From positions 1-26,914 of the forward strand of contig JBGTCY010000125.1 of the NCBI GenBank assembly GCA_041748615.1: a stretch of DNA of 26,914 nucleotides. The letters run 5' to 3'. This document shows, piece after piece, positions 18,086-26,116 of this stretch. A program made the translations under genes and the position numbers. The stretch comes from JBGTCY01 sp041748615. GTDB lineage: Bacteria; Bacteroidota; Bacteroidia; Chitinophagales; CAIOSU01. The notes under the pieces are model-generated. The model did no database searches, had not been told where the DNA came from, and worked only from the letters and a program-made list of their open reading frames with translations. Numbering within the stretch: position 1 is the stretch's first letter; each line of letters starts with the position of its first letter.

Positions 18086-18958
18086 CTAATTACTGTCTTT
18101 ATCGAATTCCATGATTTCCTCTTCAAGCGACTTTGTTGAAACTTCTTTTTCATGTTTCACATTTTTAGGAAGGTTGCCGGTGAGATAATCTGAAATTACC
18201 GGGAAATTATTCCGCATAATTTCTGTCATGTCATTGGTGTTGGAGGGAAAATGAACAATGACCACATCACCCGCTAATTGTTTTCCGGTGTAATCAAAGA
18301 TGGAAAAATGCACTTTCAAATCACGCTCAAAAGTATTGGTGGCGCGGTCAAGGCAATGTTCATAATTTGTGGCAAGATTAAACTGGTTGACAAAAACAAA
18401 CAGGTCGGTGCCATAGCGGTTGCGCAGGTAAGTCAGCATTTCTTTATTATGAATTTTCACGTTCATATATTCATTAGGCGTGATGGTTTGTTTCACTTTT
18501 GAATTTACCTGGGCGGTGGATTCATCTTCTTTCTTTTTGAAATTGATGAGCGGCTTTTTCTGCTCCGACTGTTGGGAAGTTGTTACTCCGGTACTATTGG
18601 TATTATCAGGCGTGCGGATGCTTTTATCTTTGAAATAAGAAATACTTTTATAAATGTTATAAAGGTCTTCTGTTGCTGTTTTGGCGGTGTCGGTCAATAA
18701 CGCCCTCGTCCCGTAATTGCTGAGAATTTTTGCATTCAAATTCACATTTAATCCGTAGCGAAAAAGCGTTCTCACTTCCTTGATGCTTTTCTGATTGTAT
18801 TTTGCCAGCAGGTCGTCCGCATCGGAAAAATACATGTCAGGGTCAAACGGAATAATCATCACTTTTGGGTTGCCCTGATTTTGCACTTGTGAAAATGAAG
18901 CAGTATAGGCGCTGATAAGCAAAACAAATGGCAGCAGAATTCGAACGGATATTTTCAT
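18086..18958 (-). CDS. Exported protein of unknown function, co-transcribed with rseP
   Basis: I do not recognise this 290-aa protein. The N-terminus MKISVRILLPFVLLISAYTA is a Sec signal peptide, with likely cleavage after SFSQ or nearby (residue about 24), so it is periplasmic or secreted. The mature part starts with KVMIIPFDPDMYFSDADDLL, has a low-complexity polar linker (about residues 115-155, rich in Ser, Thr, Lys and Gln) and then a folded-looking region with YGTDLFVFVNQFN and VHFSIFDYTGKQLAGDVV. It has no lipobox and no T9SS end. It begins 6 bp after the rseP stop codon, so the two are probably one operon. A link to envelope stress or membrane proteolysis is only suggested by that position. 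Confidence 0.8.
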   Translation of the reverse strand: MKISVRILLPFVLLISAYTASFSQVQNQGNPKVMIIPFDPDMYFSDADDLLAKYNQKSIKEVRTLFRYGLNVNLNAKILSNYGTRALLTDTAKTATEDLYNIYKSISYFKDKSIRTPDNTNSTGVTTSQQSEQKKPLINFKKKEDESTAQVNSKVKQTITPNEYMNVKIHNKEMLTYLRNRYGTDLFVFVNQFNLATNYEHCLDRATNTFERDLKVHFSIFDYTGKQLAGDVVIVHFPSNTNDMTEIMRNNFPVISDYLTGNLPKNVKHEKEVSTKSLEEEIMEFDKDSN

Positions 18959-18964
18959 GTTTAT

Positions 18965-20281
18965 TTATGGTTTAAATATTTTATACAAATCATTCCCAAA
19001 TGCAAAAGTCATAATGGCAAGCAAAATCACCATGCCCACAACCTGCGCTCTTTCCAGAAATTTATCGCTGACTGGTTTTCCGGTTATCGCTTCGTAAATG
19101 ATGAACATGACATGCCCGCCATCCAGCGCGGGAATGGGCAGCAAATTCATAAAGGCAAGGATGAATGAAATCAACCCGGTGAGATACCAGAAACGGTCCC
19201 ACTGCCACACTCCCCCATAGATACGCGCAATGCCAATCGGGCTTTGCACAGAATCCGAGGCTTTCACCCTGCCTGTAACGATTTTGCCCAAGCCTACCGC
19301 GTTGAACCAGATTGCCTCAAAGCCGTCTTTCGCACCGAAATAAAAGGAATTGGCTAAAGTATATTTCTCCCGCTGATAGGGGTCGGGGAAAGGTTGATGA
19401 GTAAATCCAATCGTTCCGCCTTCACTCACCTTTGGATAAATATCAAGCGTGTCGCCATTTCTCAGCAAAGTCAGCGTCACCAATTGCCCGGAATTTTTCA
19501 TTGTCATTTCACGCATTTTTCCATAAACCGAAATCGGTTCCTCATTGAACGCGATGATTTTATCGCCTTTTTTCAAACCGGCTTCCATCGCTGTTTCCGA
19601 GAGAACACTATCCACCGTGAAAGGAAAATTTTCATTGGTGATGAACATGTCTTTGGCGGACTTAAAATGCTGAAACAAATCATCGGGCAAATCCACCATG
19701 ACCTTCTCCCCTCCCCTGTTTATGTTCAATTCCGCTCCGAAAAAAACTTTGAGCGACATCAGGTCAATGGAGCGTTGAACAGGCTTACCATTGATTTCCT
19801 GCACTTTGTCACCCGGTTGCAAACCCATTTCGCGGGCAAGTTCGTAGGCATAAATTCCATCCGTGACATTTACCGGAGGCAGATAATCTTTTTTGTATTG
19901 CAGTAGCCAAAAAGCGAAGATGAAAATGCCCAAAATCACATTCATCGTGATGCCGCCAATCATGACGATGAAACGCTGCCAGGCGGGTTTGCTGCGAAAC
20001 TCCCAGGGTTCAGGTTCATTCGTTTGATAATTTTTGTCCATAGACTCATCAATCATCCCTGAAATTTTCACATATCCGCCCAGCGGAAACCAACCCAACC
20101 CATATTCCGTTTCCCCGATTTTTTTACTGAATAATTTCCATCCGCCAAAATCAAAGAAGATGTAAAATTTTTCCACCCTGATGCCAAAAGCTCTTGCCGC
20201 GAGAAAATGACCTAACTCATGAATAAAGACCAGCAACCCCAAACCCAGCAGTAACTGCCCTGCCATTATAAAACCTTCCAT
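18965..20281 (-). CDS. rseP: Site-2 zinc metalloprotease, M50 family (RseP-type)
   Basis: The 438-aa membrane protease carries the zinc-binding motif HELGH (residues 21-25) in its first membrane segment and the third-ligand motif PALDGGH (D387) in a C-terminal membrane segment. Two PDZ domains lie between, around residues 150-215 (MGLQPGDKVQEINGKPV) and 228-295 (AGLKKGDKIIAFNEEPI). Length and order fit RseP-type site-2 proteases, which cut membrane-bound anti-sigma factors or signal peptide remnants within the inner membrane. The start could be Met1 or Met6; Met1 is kept because the candidate promoter lies just upstream. The exported protein at 18086-18958 follows after 6 bp. No anti-sigma or sigma factor gene is in the window. 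Confidence 0.95.
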   Translation of the reverse strand: MEGFIMAGQLLLGLGLLVFIHELGHFLAARAFGIRVEKFYIFFDFGGWKLFSKKIGETEYGLGWFPLGGYVKISGMIDESMDKNYQTNEPEPWEFRSKPAWQRFIVMIGGITMNVILGIFIFAFWLLQYKKDYLPPVNVTDGIYAYELAREMGLQPGDKVQEINGKPVQRSIDLMSLKVFFGAELNINRGGEKVMVDLPDDLFQHFKSAKDMFITNENFPFTVDSVLSETAMEAGLKKGDKIIAFNEEPISVYGKMREMTMKNSGQLVTLTLLRNGDTLDIYPKVSEGGTIGFTHQPFPDPYQREKYTLANSFYFGAKDGFEAIWFNAVGLGKIVTGRVKASDSVQSPIGIARIYGGVWQWDRFWYLTGLISFILAFMNLLPIPALDGGHVMFIIYEAITGKPVSDKFLERAQVVGMVILLAIMTFAFGNDLYKIFKP

Positions 20282-20624
20282 TGAAAAAAAATTTATCTGT
20301 GTGAATTTTCAAAGTTATTAAAAAGCCGCTTCACCAAGTTTTAAGCCAAAACCAACTTTCCAACACCGGGGGTGATTAATCTTTCATTTAAGACAGTTGA
20401 AAAGAGACTTTCTGTTAAAGTGAGGAGTTGAATATGAGGAATTTTAGGCAATCACTCCGTAAGCAGATTGTCACAAAAATTAGCGGATGAAGCTACATCC
20501 ACATTTTTAAAATTCCGGATTTATACCCCTATATGAACTTTACAACGCTGCCAAATGAAGCGAAAAAAATAAGTTTAAATCTATGAAATGAAGTCAAGTA
20601 TAAAGATTCATACTTTAAAATTTG
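20282..20624. other. Gene-free interval upstream of rseP
   Basis: Apart from the rseP promoter candidate, I see no supported gene here. It contains a weak hairpin (aagtat/atactt around 20595-20616) and an 18-codon open frame at 20434-20490 that I do not accept as a gene. Confidence 0.5.
20309..20336 (-). promoter_or_regulatory. Candidate promoter for the rseP operon
   Basis: On the minus strand TAACTTTG (20316-20309) is an exact TAnnTTTG -7 element, with TTG (20336-20334) 17 bases upstream as a weak -33 element. The predicted transcript would start roughly 20 bases before the rseP ATG. Spacing is slightly shorter than usual. Confidence 0.45.
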
Positions 20625-20701
20625 TACCCGGTGCGAGACCTGAATCCGCACGAACATTACTGTCCATCCCGATTGTAAACCGAGACGTGTCTTCCTAATT
20701 C
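20625..20701 (-). pseudogene. Decayed tRNA-Leu-like copy
   Basis: The segment aligns with the intact tRNA-Leu at 20757-20842 along its T arm, variable arm and anticodon arm. Shared runs include GACAGTAATGT-like variable-arm sequence and CCGGGTA at the 3' end. It has many substitutions, one extra base on each side of the anticodon stem, an A-C mismatch in the T stem and no matching 5' acceptor strand. The anticodon position would read UAC instead of UAA. It is most likely a tandem-duplication relic. A remnant of an attachment site is less likely, because similarity covers most of the gene and is diffuse. Confidence 0.75.
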
Positions 20702-20723
20702 AAAGGGAAAGATAAATTTTAAC

Positions 20724-20749
20724 TAACTGAAAACTCTTAACTGAAAACT
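20724..20749. repeat. 12-bp direct repeat next to tRNA-Leu
   Basis: taactgaaaact occurs twice, at 20724-20735 and 20738-20749, separated by two bases. It lies just beyond the 3' end of the tRNA-Leu gene and between it and the decayed copy. No coding or known structural role is seen. Confidence 0.6.
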
Positions 20750-20756
20750 GAATGAG

Positions 20757-20842
20757 TACCCGGGGCGGGACTTGAACCCGCACGGACATTACTGCCCACA
20801 GGATTTTAAGTCCTGCGTGTCTACCAATTTCACCACCCGGGC
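20757..20842 (-). tRNA. tRNA-Leu (anticodon UAA)
   Basis: This 86-base class II tRNA has acceptor arms GCCCGGG/CCCGGGT (one G-T pair), an anticodon stem CAGGA/TCCTG around loop CTTAAAA (anticodon TAA), a long variable arm (GGGC/GTCC) and T arm GCGGG-TTCAAGT-CCCGC. The discriminator base is A, as expected for Leu. The 3' CCA is not encoded. Confidence 0.96.
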
Positions 20843-20898
20843 ATTTCAGGCTTTCATGGAGAGAATATTATCTGGAAGAATTAGTTTTAAAACGGGTG

Positions 20899-20906
20899 CA
20901 AATATA
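20899..20906 (-). promoter_or_regulatory. Candidate -7 element for tRNA-Leu
   Basis: TATATTTG on the minus strand fits TAnnTTTG exactly and lies about 57 bases upstream of the tRNA 5' end, right after the stop codon of the Fe-S protein gene. No convincing -33 element is seen, so this rests on one half-site. Confidence 0.35.
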
Positions 20907-20911
20907 CTGAT

Positions 20912-22993
20912 TTAAATTCCTTTTGCCACTAATTCCGCGATGTCATATACTTTCACCGAACCTTGTTTTTCTTTTTCTTTCACTCCGTCAGTCATCATGG
21001 TCATACAGAAAGGGCAGGCGGCAGCGATGATTTCCGGTTCGGTTTCCAACGCTTGTTCTGTGCGCAAGGTATTCACCCGCATGGTTCCTTTTTCTTCTTC
21101 TTTAAACATCTGCGCGCCTCCCGCACCGCAACACATGCCTTTGCTGCGGCTGCGTTTCATTTCTTTGAGTTCAACCTGAAGCGCGTTAATTACTTCGCGG
21201 GGCGCTTCGTAAATATCATTGCCGCGTCCGAGATAACAAGAGTCATGGAAAGTCACCGATTTATTTTTAAACTCGTTGTCTTCCTTGATTATTATTTTTC
21301 CTTCGTCCATCAGCCGCTTGAGGAAGGTCGAGTGGTGCATCACTTCGTAGTTGCCACCCAGATCGGGATATTCATTTTTCAGAATATTGAAACAATGCGG
21401 ACAGGCGGTCACAATTTTTTTCACGTTGTACATCTTCAGGGTTTCAATATTCATGATTGCCTGCATCTGGTAAGTCAACTCGTTGCCCGCGCGTTTTGCC
21501 GGGTCGCCTGTGCAACGCTCTTCTTTTCCCAGCACCGCAAAACTCACTTTCGCTTCCTTCAGAATTTTTGCAAAAGCAACCGTGATGGATTTCGAGCGGT
21601 CGTCAAATGAGCCGGAGCAACCCACCCAAAAAAGCACTTCGGGCGTTTTTCCTTGTGCCTGCATGTCCGCCATCACGGGCACCTCCAATCCTTCCGCCCA
21701 GTTGAAACGGTCTTCGGGCGAAAATGCCCAGGGTGCGCCATTGTTTTCAATATTGGAAAACATCGTTGCAAGGTCGGATGACACTTTGGATTCTTCCATC
21801 ACCAAACTTCTACGCATATCCACGATGAACGGAACATGGTCAATATCTACTGGACATTCCTGGATACACGCCATGCAGGTGGTGCAGCCCCACAACTCTT
21901 CTTCTGAAATGTAGTTTTCGCTGATTAAAGGCGTTGCCGCAATCTGCGCGTCCTGTGATTTTCCTGAAATAAAATCCGGACCGGCATCATTGACTCTTCT
22001 GCGCAAATCAATATATAACTTGCGGGGAGAAAGTTTTTTGCCGGTATTGTTGGCGGGACAAACTTCCGTGCAACGCCCGCACTCGGTGCAGGTGTAGGCA
22101 TCCACCACGTGTTTCCAGGTGACTTCGGTAACGTCTTTAATCCCAAATTTTTCGGGTGGCACTGCTGCCGCGTCAGCCGGTGCCGCTGCATAAGGGTCGG
22201 CATTCGGGTCGAGCATGGCTTTCACTTCTTTCGTGATGGAATCCATATTCGCCAGCTTCGCTTTTGGCTCTAAGCGTGAAAAGAAAACATTCGGCACTGC
22301 CATAATCACATGGAAGTGTTTGGAGTAAGGAAGTATATTCAGGAACACCAACACCAACACGATATGAATCCACCAATTCACATGACCAAGATTAGCAATC
22401 GCCTCCGTTGACATGCCGTCAAACAACGGCATTAATAATTTACTTACCGGATAAGCTCCATCATATTGTTCAGTTGAGCCAATGTAACCGACATTCATCA
22501 AAATCAATGAAACCATCAATGTAAAAATCATGAGCAGGATAACGGTCGCGTCCATCTTGGATGAAGGTTTCATTTCAGGAGCGATGAAGCGTTTGGGCTT
22601 GGTGATATATCTGCGGGCAAGAAAAATAAATACTGAAATAATGATAATCGCTGCGAAAATTTCACCTGAAGCAATTACGATGTCATATACGGGACCGAGA
22701 AAGCCGAGAATGCGTTCAGTACCCGCAACCCCGTCAATCATCATCTCAATCGTGCCGATGGTAATCACCAAAAAGCCCCACCAAACTAAAGCATGGAGCA
22801 ATCCCGCAACCGGCTTGCGCAAAATTTTCGATTGCCCGAAAGCCACCAGCAGTGTGATCTGAAGGCGCTCGGCAATTTTATCAAAGCGGTCAATTTTTTT
22901 GGCTGACCGCAACACATTCAGGATTTTGAAAAAAGTGTAGCCGAAAGCGGAAAACGAAATGAGGAGAACTAACGTAAAAATAATCTGGCTCAT
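20912..22993 (-). CDS. Membrane Fe-S oxidoreductase, heterodisulfide-reductase (HdrD-like) type
   Basis: The 693-aa protein has an N-terminal membrane part with several hydrophobic segments (about residues 3-24, 63-85, 103-126, 149-172 and 208-223). His67 and the His210/His226/His228 group resemble heme b ligands of NarI-like subunits (inference). Two 4Fe-4S motifs follow: C302-C305-C308-C312 and C370-C373-C376-C380. Then come two cysteine-rich CCG-type domains, with C459, C494 and C531-PH-C534 in the first and C586, C621-C622 and C660-PF-C663 in the second (GMCCGAGGAQ). This architecture moves electrons between a membrane quinone or heme and a soluble partner in anaerobic or lipid-linked metabolism. 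The exact partner is unknown; electron-transfer flavoprotein is common for relatives. No partner gene is adjacent. Confidence 0.9.
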   Translation of the reverse strand: MSQIIFTLVLLISFSAFGYTFFKILNVLRSAKKIDRFDKIAERLQITLLVAFGQSKILRKPVAGLLHALVWWGFLVITIGTIEMMIDGVAGTERILGFLGPVYDIVIASGEIFAAIIIISVFIFLARRYITKPKRFIAPEMKPSSKMDATVILLMIFTLMVSLILMNVGYIGSTEQYDGAYPVSKLLMPLFDGMSTEAIANLGHVNWWIHIVLVLVFLNILPYSKHFHVIMAVPNVFFSRLEPKAKLANMDSITKEVKAMLDPNADPYAAAPADAAAVPPEKFGIKDVTEVTWKHVVDAYTCTECGRCTEVCPANNTGKKLSPRKLYIDLRRRVNDAGPDFISGKSQDAQIAATPLISENYISEEELWGCTTCMACIQECPVDIDHVPFIVDMRRSLVMEESKVSSDLATMFSNIENNGAPWAFSPEDRFNWAEGLEVPVMADMQAQGKTPEVLFWVGCSGSFDDRSKSITVAFAKILKEAKVSFAVLGKEERCTGDPAKRAGNELTYQMQAIMNIETLKMYNVKKIVTACPHCFNILKNEYPDLGGNYEVMHHSTFLKRLMDEGKIIIKEDNEFKNKSVTFHDSCYLGRGNDIYEAPREVINALQVELKEMKRSRSKGMCCGAGGAQMFKEEEKGTMRVNTLRTEQALETEPEIIAAACPFCMTMMTDGVKEKEKQGSVKVYDIAELVAKGI

Positions 22994-23131
22994 AGTCTGA
23001 AAGGTCTGAAAATTTAGTTGTGCGCTAAAATAGACAATAAAATCTTACACATAAAACATGTTCAGAAGTAAACTAACATTACATGCTGATTGTTTTTTAA
23101 TTTGACTAACTTTTTCCTTTAAACCCCACTC

Positions 23132-25567
23132 ATGAAAACATTTTTGGTCTTCACCTGCTGCTTGTTGCATTTTTCTTTTTCATTTTCACAGCATCAACTT
23201 GACCTCTATACGCAGAGGATGCTGCAACATGCCTCTCCTGAAAAAACAGACATTGCTCTTTTTGTGAAAGGAGAAAAAGACGCTATCAAAGAAGCGGTAT
23301 CATCCGCCAAAGGAATCTACAAATTCGGCTACGGTGAATTACACGCGGTAGAGATTCCATTGGTGAGCGTAAACAGTTTCTTGAAAAATTCAGCGATTGC
23401 AGGGGTTGAAAGCGGTGAAATACCAATGGTGCCATTAATGGATACTGCCATCATTGTTAATCAAATCCAACAGGTTCATCAAGGCATCCCTCCTTTGTCG
23501 CAAGCATTTAAAGGCGCAGGAGTCATCATGGGCATCATTGATTTCGGGATTGACTTCAATCACCCGGATTTTAAAAACTCGAATGGCGATACCCGTGTTC
23601 GTTATTTATGGGACCAAAACGCTGCCAATGTAAACAGTCCCGCTCCCTATAATTATGGACGCGAGTGCAGCGAGTTTCAAATCAATGCCGGAAATTGTCC
23701 GCACACCGAAAACCCTTTGACTACCGTTGGTCACGGTACCACCGTCAGCGGCATTGCAGCCGGAAATGGCAGCGGATGCGATAAATTCACCGGAGTGGCT
23801 CCCGAATCGGATATCATTGTGGTTGCCTTCAATTTTAACCGCCCTTTTCTCAGCACATTCGTGGACGCGGTAGATTACATTTTCAAAAAAGCGGACGCGA
23901 TGGGTAAACCGTGTGTGATTAATGCGAGTATCGGCACTTATGCAGGTTCACGGGATGGCATTGATTTCGCCACACAAATGGTGGAAGCGATGCTTGAAGA
24001 ACGAAATGGAAGAGCGCTGGTCTGCGCGGCAGGAAATGCAGGCAACGTGGCTTATCATTTGGGATACGAAGTGGCGGTTGACACACAGTTCACCTGGTTC
24101 AGGCGCAATCCCCAATTCAATGATGTTTTCTTTCAGCTATGGGCGGACACGGCTGATTTCATGGATGTTTGGTTTTCTATCGGTTGGGACAATCAACCTA
24201 ACTATACGCAATCCGATGCGATGGCTTTTGTAAATCTCAAACAAACTTTCGGATTGGGTGTCACAACTAATTCCATTTCACAAAATATCAGTCTTGCCAA
24301 TACTTCCACCATTAAAATCAACGCGCAAATAACAGAGGGACGTTATTTTATGGAAATTCAAGTGCTTCCGTTTAACTCATCCCACTTCTGGCGTTTTTCC
24401 ACGACCGGTAGCGGCAAATTTGACATCTGGAGTCATTCCTTTTTTGAATTTTCAGACATGGTGACTGCTATTCCCGATTCATCCGTTTATCCCGCTATCG
24501 TCAATTATGTAAAACCTGACACCCGAAAAACAATTGTCAGCAGCTATGCAACTTCCGATAAAGTAATCACGGTTGGAAACTATTCCAACCGCTCGACTTA
24601 CATAGATGTGGACGGTTGCATGGTTAACACCGGAGAAACACCGGGTTTGATTTTCAATTCTTCCAGCAGAGGTCCTACCCGTGATAACAGAATAAAGCCT
24701 GATGTTGTTGCAACCGGAAGCACCACCATTGCTACCGGCAACATCGCGCAGGTGAACATCTTCATGGGCATCGGCACCAGCAGTTGCAGCGGGAATCGGG
24801 GAGAAAGATTAAAAGTTGGAAACTGCCCGGCAAACAGGAATTATATGCGCAATGGAGGCACCTCGATGGCGTCACCAATAGCAGCGGGAATTGCAGCCTT
24901 GTATTTTGAAAAAAAACCGGATGCCGACTGGCGTGAAATCAAAGACGCGCTCATCCTTTCTGCAAGAGTGGACAGTTTCACGGGTGAAGTTCCAAACAAC
25001 ACTTATGGCTTTGGTAAAGTCAGCGGTTTTGAGGCGTTGCAATTGGAGTTGCTATATGGATGCACGGACTCAACTGCCTTGAATTATAATCCTGCTGCCA
25101 ACATGGAAAACGGCAGTTGTATCGCCATTGTGGAAGGTTGTATAAATCCCATTGCCGAAAATTTTGACAGCCTTGCCAATGTGGATGACGGCAGTTGCAT
25201 CATCACCGGATGTACGGATTCCCTCGCGCTGAATTATAACCCTGAAGCGAATGAAGATGACGGCAGTTGCATCAATGACACCGTGAGTGTTTTTGAACTA
25301 AATCAAAGCAACATTCCTGAATTGATTTTTATGCCCAATTTTTTCAGAGAAAATACCCTGATTGTGTATGATTTGAAAAATGCCGCTTCCGCTTTTAACT
25401 CGCTCACCATCACCAATCTGCTGGGACAAAAGGTGGATGTGCTGCGCTTAGAACACTCTCAAGGTACAATAGCTTATTCATTTCCATCCAAAGAAGCGGG
25501 TGTGTATTTTTACCATCTCGCACAGGAAAATAAAATTTTACTTTCGGGTAAAATCATGGTGTATTGA
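23132..25567 (+). CDS. Secreted subtilisin-family (S8) serine protease with T9SS-type C-terminus
   Basis: The 811-aa protein starts with a Sec signal peptide (MKTFLVFTCCLLHFSFSFSQ). The S8 triad is present: D137 in GIIDFGIDFNHPDF, H201 in VGHGTTVSG and S578 in NGGTSMASP, with the oxyanion-hole Asn at N301 (CAAGNAGN). About 270 residues separate that Asn from the Ser, so a beta-rich insertion splits the catalytic domain, as in other large Bacteroidota subtilases. Three short Cys-bounded repeats (residues 643-713) link it to a C-terminal sorting-like domain (NLLGQKVDV ... GVYFYHL ... KIMVY). The usual YPNP start of that domain is degenerate (MPNFF). It is probably exported through T9SS and acts outside the cell. 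It is divergent from the Fe-S protein gene. Confidence 0.93.
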   Translation: MKTFLVFTCCLLHFSFSFSQHQLDLYTQRMLQHASPEKTDIALFVKGEKDAIKEAVSSAKGIYKFGYGELHAVEIPLVSVNSFLKNSAIAGVESGEIPMVPLMDTAIIVNQIQQVHQGIPPLSQAFKGAGVIMGIIDFGIDFNHPDFKNSNGDTRVRYLWDQNAANVNSPAPYNYGRECSEFQINAGNCPHTENPLTTVGHGTTVSGIAAGNGSGCDKFTGVAPESDIIVVAFNFNRPFLSTFVDAVDYIFKKADAMGKPCVINASIGTYAGSRDGIDFATQMVEAMLEERNGRALVCAAGNAGNVAYHLGYEVAVDTQFTWFRRNPQFNDVFFQLWADTADFMDVWFSIGWDNQPNYTQSDAMAFVNLKQTFGLGVTTNSISQNISLANTSTIKINAQITEGRYFMEIQVLPFNSSHFWRFSTTGSGKFDIWSHSFFEFSDMVTAIPDSSVYPAIVNYVKPDTRKTIVSSYATSDKVITVGNYSNRSTYIDVDGCMVNTGETPGLIFNSSSRGPTRDNRIKPDVVATGSTTIATGNIAQVNIFMGIGTSSCSGNRGERLKVGNCPANRNYMRNGGTSMASPIAAGIAALYFEKKPDADWREIKDALILSARVDSFTGEVPNNTYGFGKVSGFEALQLELLYGCTDSTALNYNPAANMENGSCIAIVEGCINPIAENFDSLANVDDGSCIITGCTDSLALNYNPEANEDDGSCINDTVSVFELNQSNIPELIFMPNFFRENTLIVYDLKNAASAFNSLTITNLLGQKVDVLRLEHSQGTIAYSFPSKEAGVYFYHLAQENKILLSGKIMVY
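25058..25270 (+). repeat. Three Cys-bounded GCTD...DDGSC protein repeats
   Basis: Three units of about 24 residues run from GCTDSTALNYNP to DDGSC, each starting with Gly-Cys and ending in an Asp/Glu/Asn-Gly-Ser-Cys turn. The middle one is the most diverged (GCINPIAENFD). Similar units are common in marine and freshwater Bacteroidota secreted proteins and resemble small Ca-binding linkers; calcium binding is inference. Confidence 0.85.
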
Positions 25568-25606
25568 TTTTCTTCCCGTTTTTAATTGTGAAAAAACTTT
25601 CAACCG

Positions 25607-26116
25607 ATGACAGACAAAGGCACTTTAATTTTAAATGACGAGGATATTCAGCAAAAAACGAGGCGAATCGCCTATGAAATTCTGGAAAACAATTATGACG
25701 AAAATGAACTCATCCTTGTAGGCATCAAAGATTTAGGATATGTATTCGCGGAAAAACTTTTTACCTTTCTGAAAAAAATCGGTGGTCCCGCTGTTTCGTT
25801 ATATTCCATTTCCATTAATAAAAAGAAACCTGTTTCAGAAGATACAGCCTTCGATTTTGACCCTGCCATTTTAAAAAACAAAGTCGTTGTATTAATTGAT
25901 GATGTAGGCAACACCGGCAGAACTTTGTGTTACTCGATTAAACCGCTCTTAGAAAGTTTGCCTAAAAAAGTGGAAGTCGCGGTTTTGGTTGACCGTCAGC
26001 ACAAGTCATTTCCCATCAGGGCTGATTACGTGGGACTCAGCCTCTCCACCACCATGAAAGAACATGTGACGGTCGTATTTAATCAAGCTCAGGGGGACGC
26101 GGCTTATCTTTCCTGA
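25607..26116 (+). CDS. PyrR-like phosphoribosyltransferase
   Basis: The 169-aa protein is a type I phosphoribosyltransferase with the PRPP-binding loop VVVLIDDVGNTGRT (residues 93-106). The stretch LVDRQHKSFPIRADYVGLSL closely follows the PyrR family, whose members regulate pyrimidine genes by RNA binding and have uracil phosphoribosyltransferase activity. It is slightly shorter than typical PyrR (about 180 aa). Whether it regulates pyr genes here is unknown: no pyr gene or attenuator-like leader is visible in the window. It starts 39 bp after the protease gene, so read-through transcription is possible. Its last 13 bp overlap the end of the convergent shikimate kinase gene. Confidence 0.85.
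   Translation: MTDKGTLILNDEDIQQKTRRIAYEILENNYDENELILVGIKDLGYVFAEKLFTFLKKIGGPAVSLYSISINKKKPVSEDTAFDFDPAILKNKVVVLIDDVGNTGRTLCYSIKPLLESLPKKVEVAVLVDRQHKSFPIRADYVGLSLSTTMKEHVTVVFNQAQGDAAYLS

Noticed and set aside
19394..19906. 170-aa open frame antisense to rseP
   Set aside because: It lies inside the PDZ-coding part of a clear gene and has no signal, motif or start context.
20434..20490. 18-codon open frame (MRNFRQSLRKQIVTKISG) with GAGGAG upstream
   Set aside because: It is too short, has no visible conservation, and Shine-Dalgarno sequences are weak guides in Bacteroidota; chance is the simplest reading.
20625..20842. Integrated mobile element with tRNA-Leu attachment sites
   Set aside because: Only about 55 bp separate the two tRNA-like segments, no integrase is present, and the similarity is spread over the gene rather than an exact 3'-end copy.
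20963..21610. 215-aa open frame antisense to the Fe-S protein gene
   Set aside because: The opposite strand encodes conserved cysteine motifs; the antisense product is a His/Phe-rich shadow without domains.
14970..25567. Serpin and S8 protease as a dedicated inhibitor-target system
   Set aside because: They are about 7 kb apart on separate transcripts with housekeeping genes between; proximity alone does not support it.
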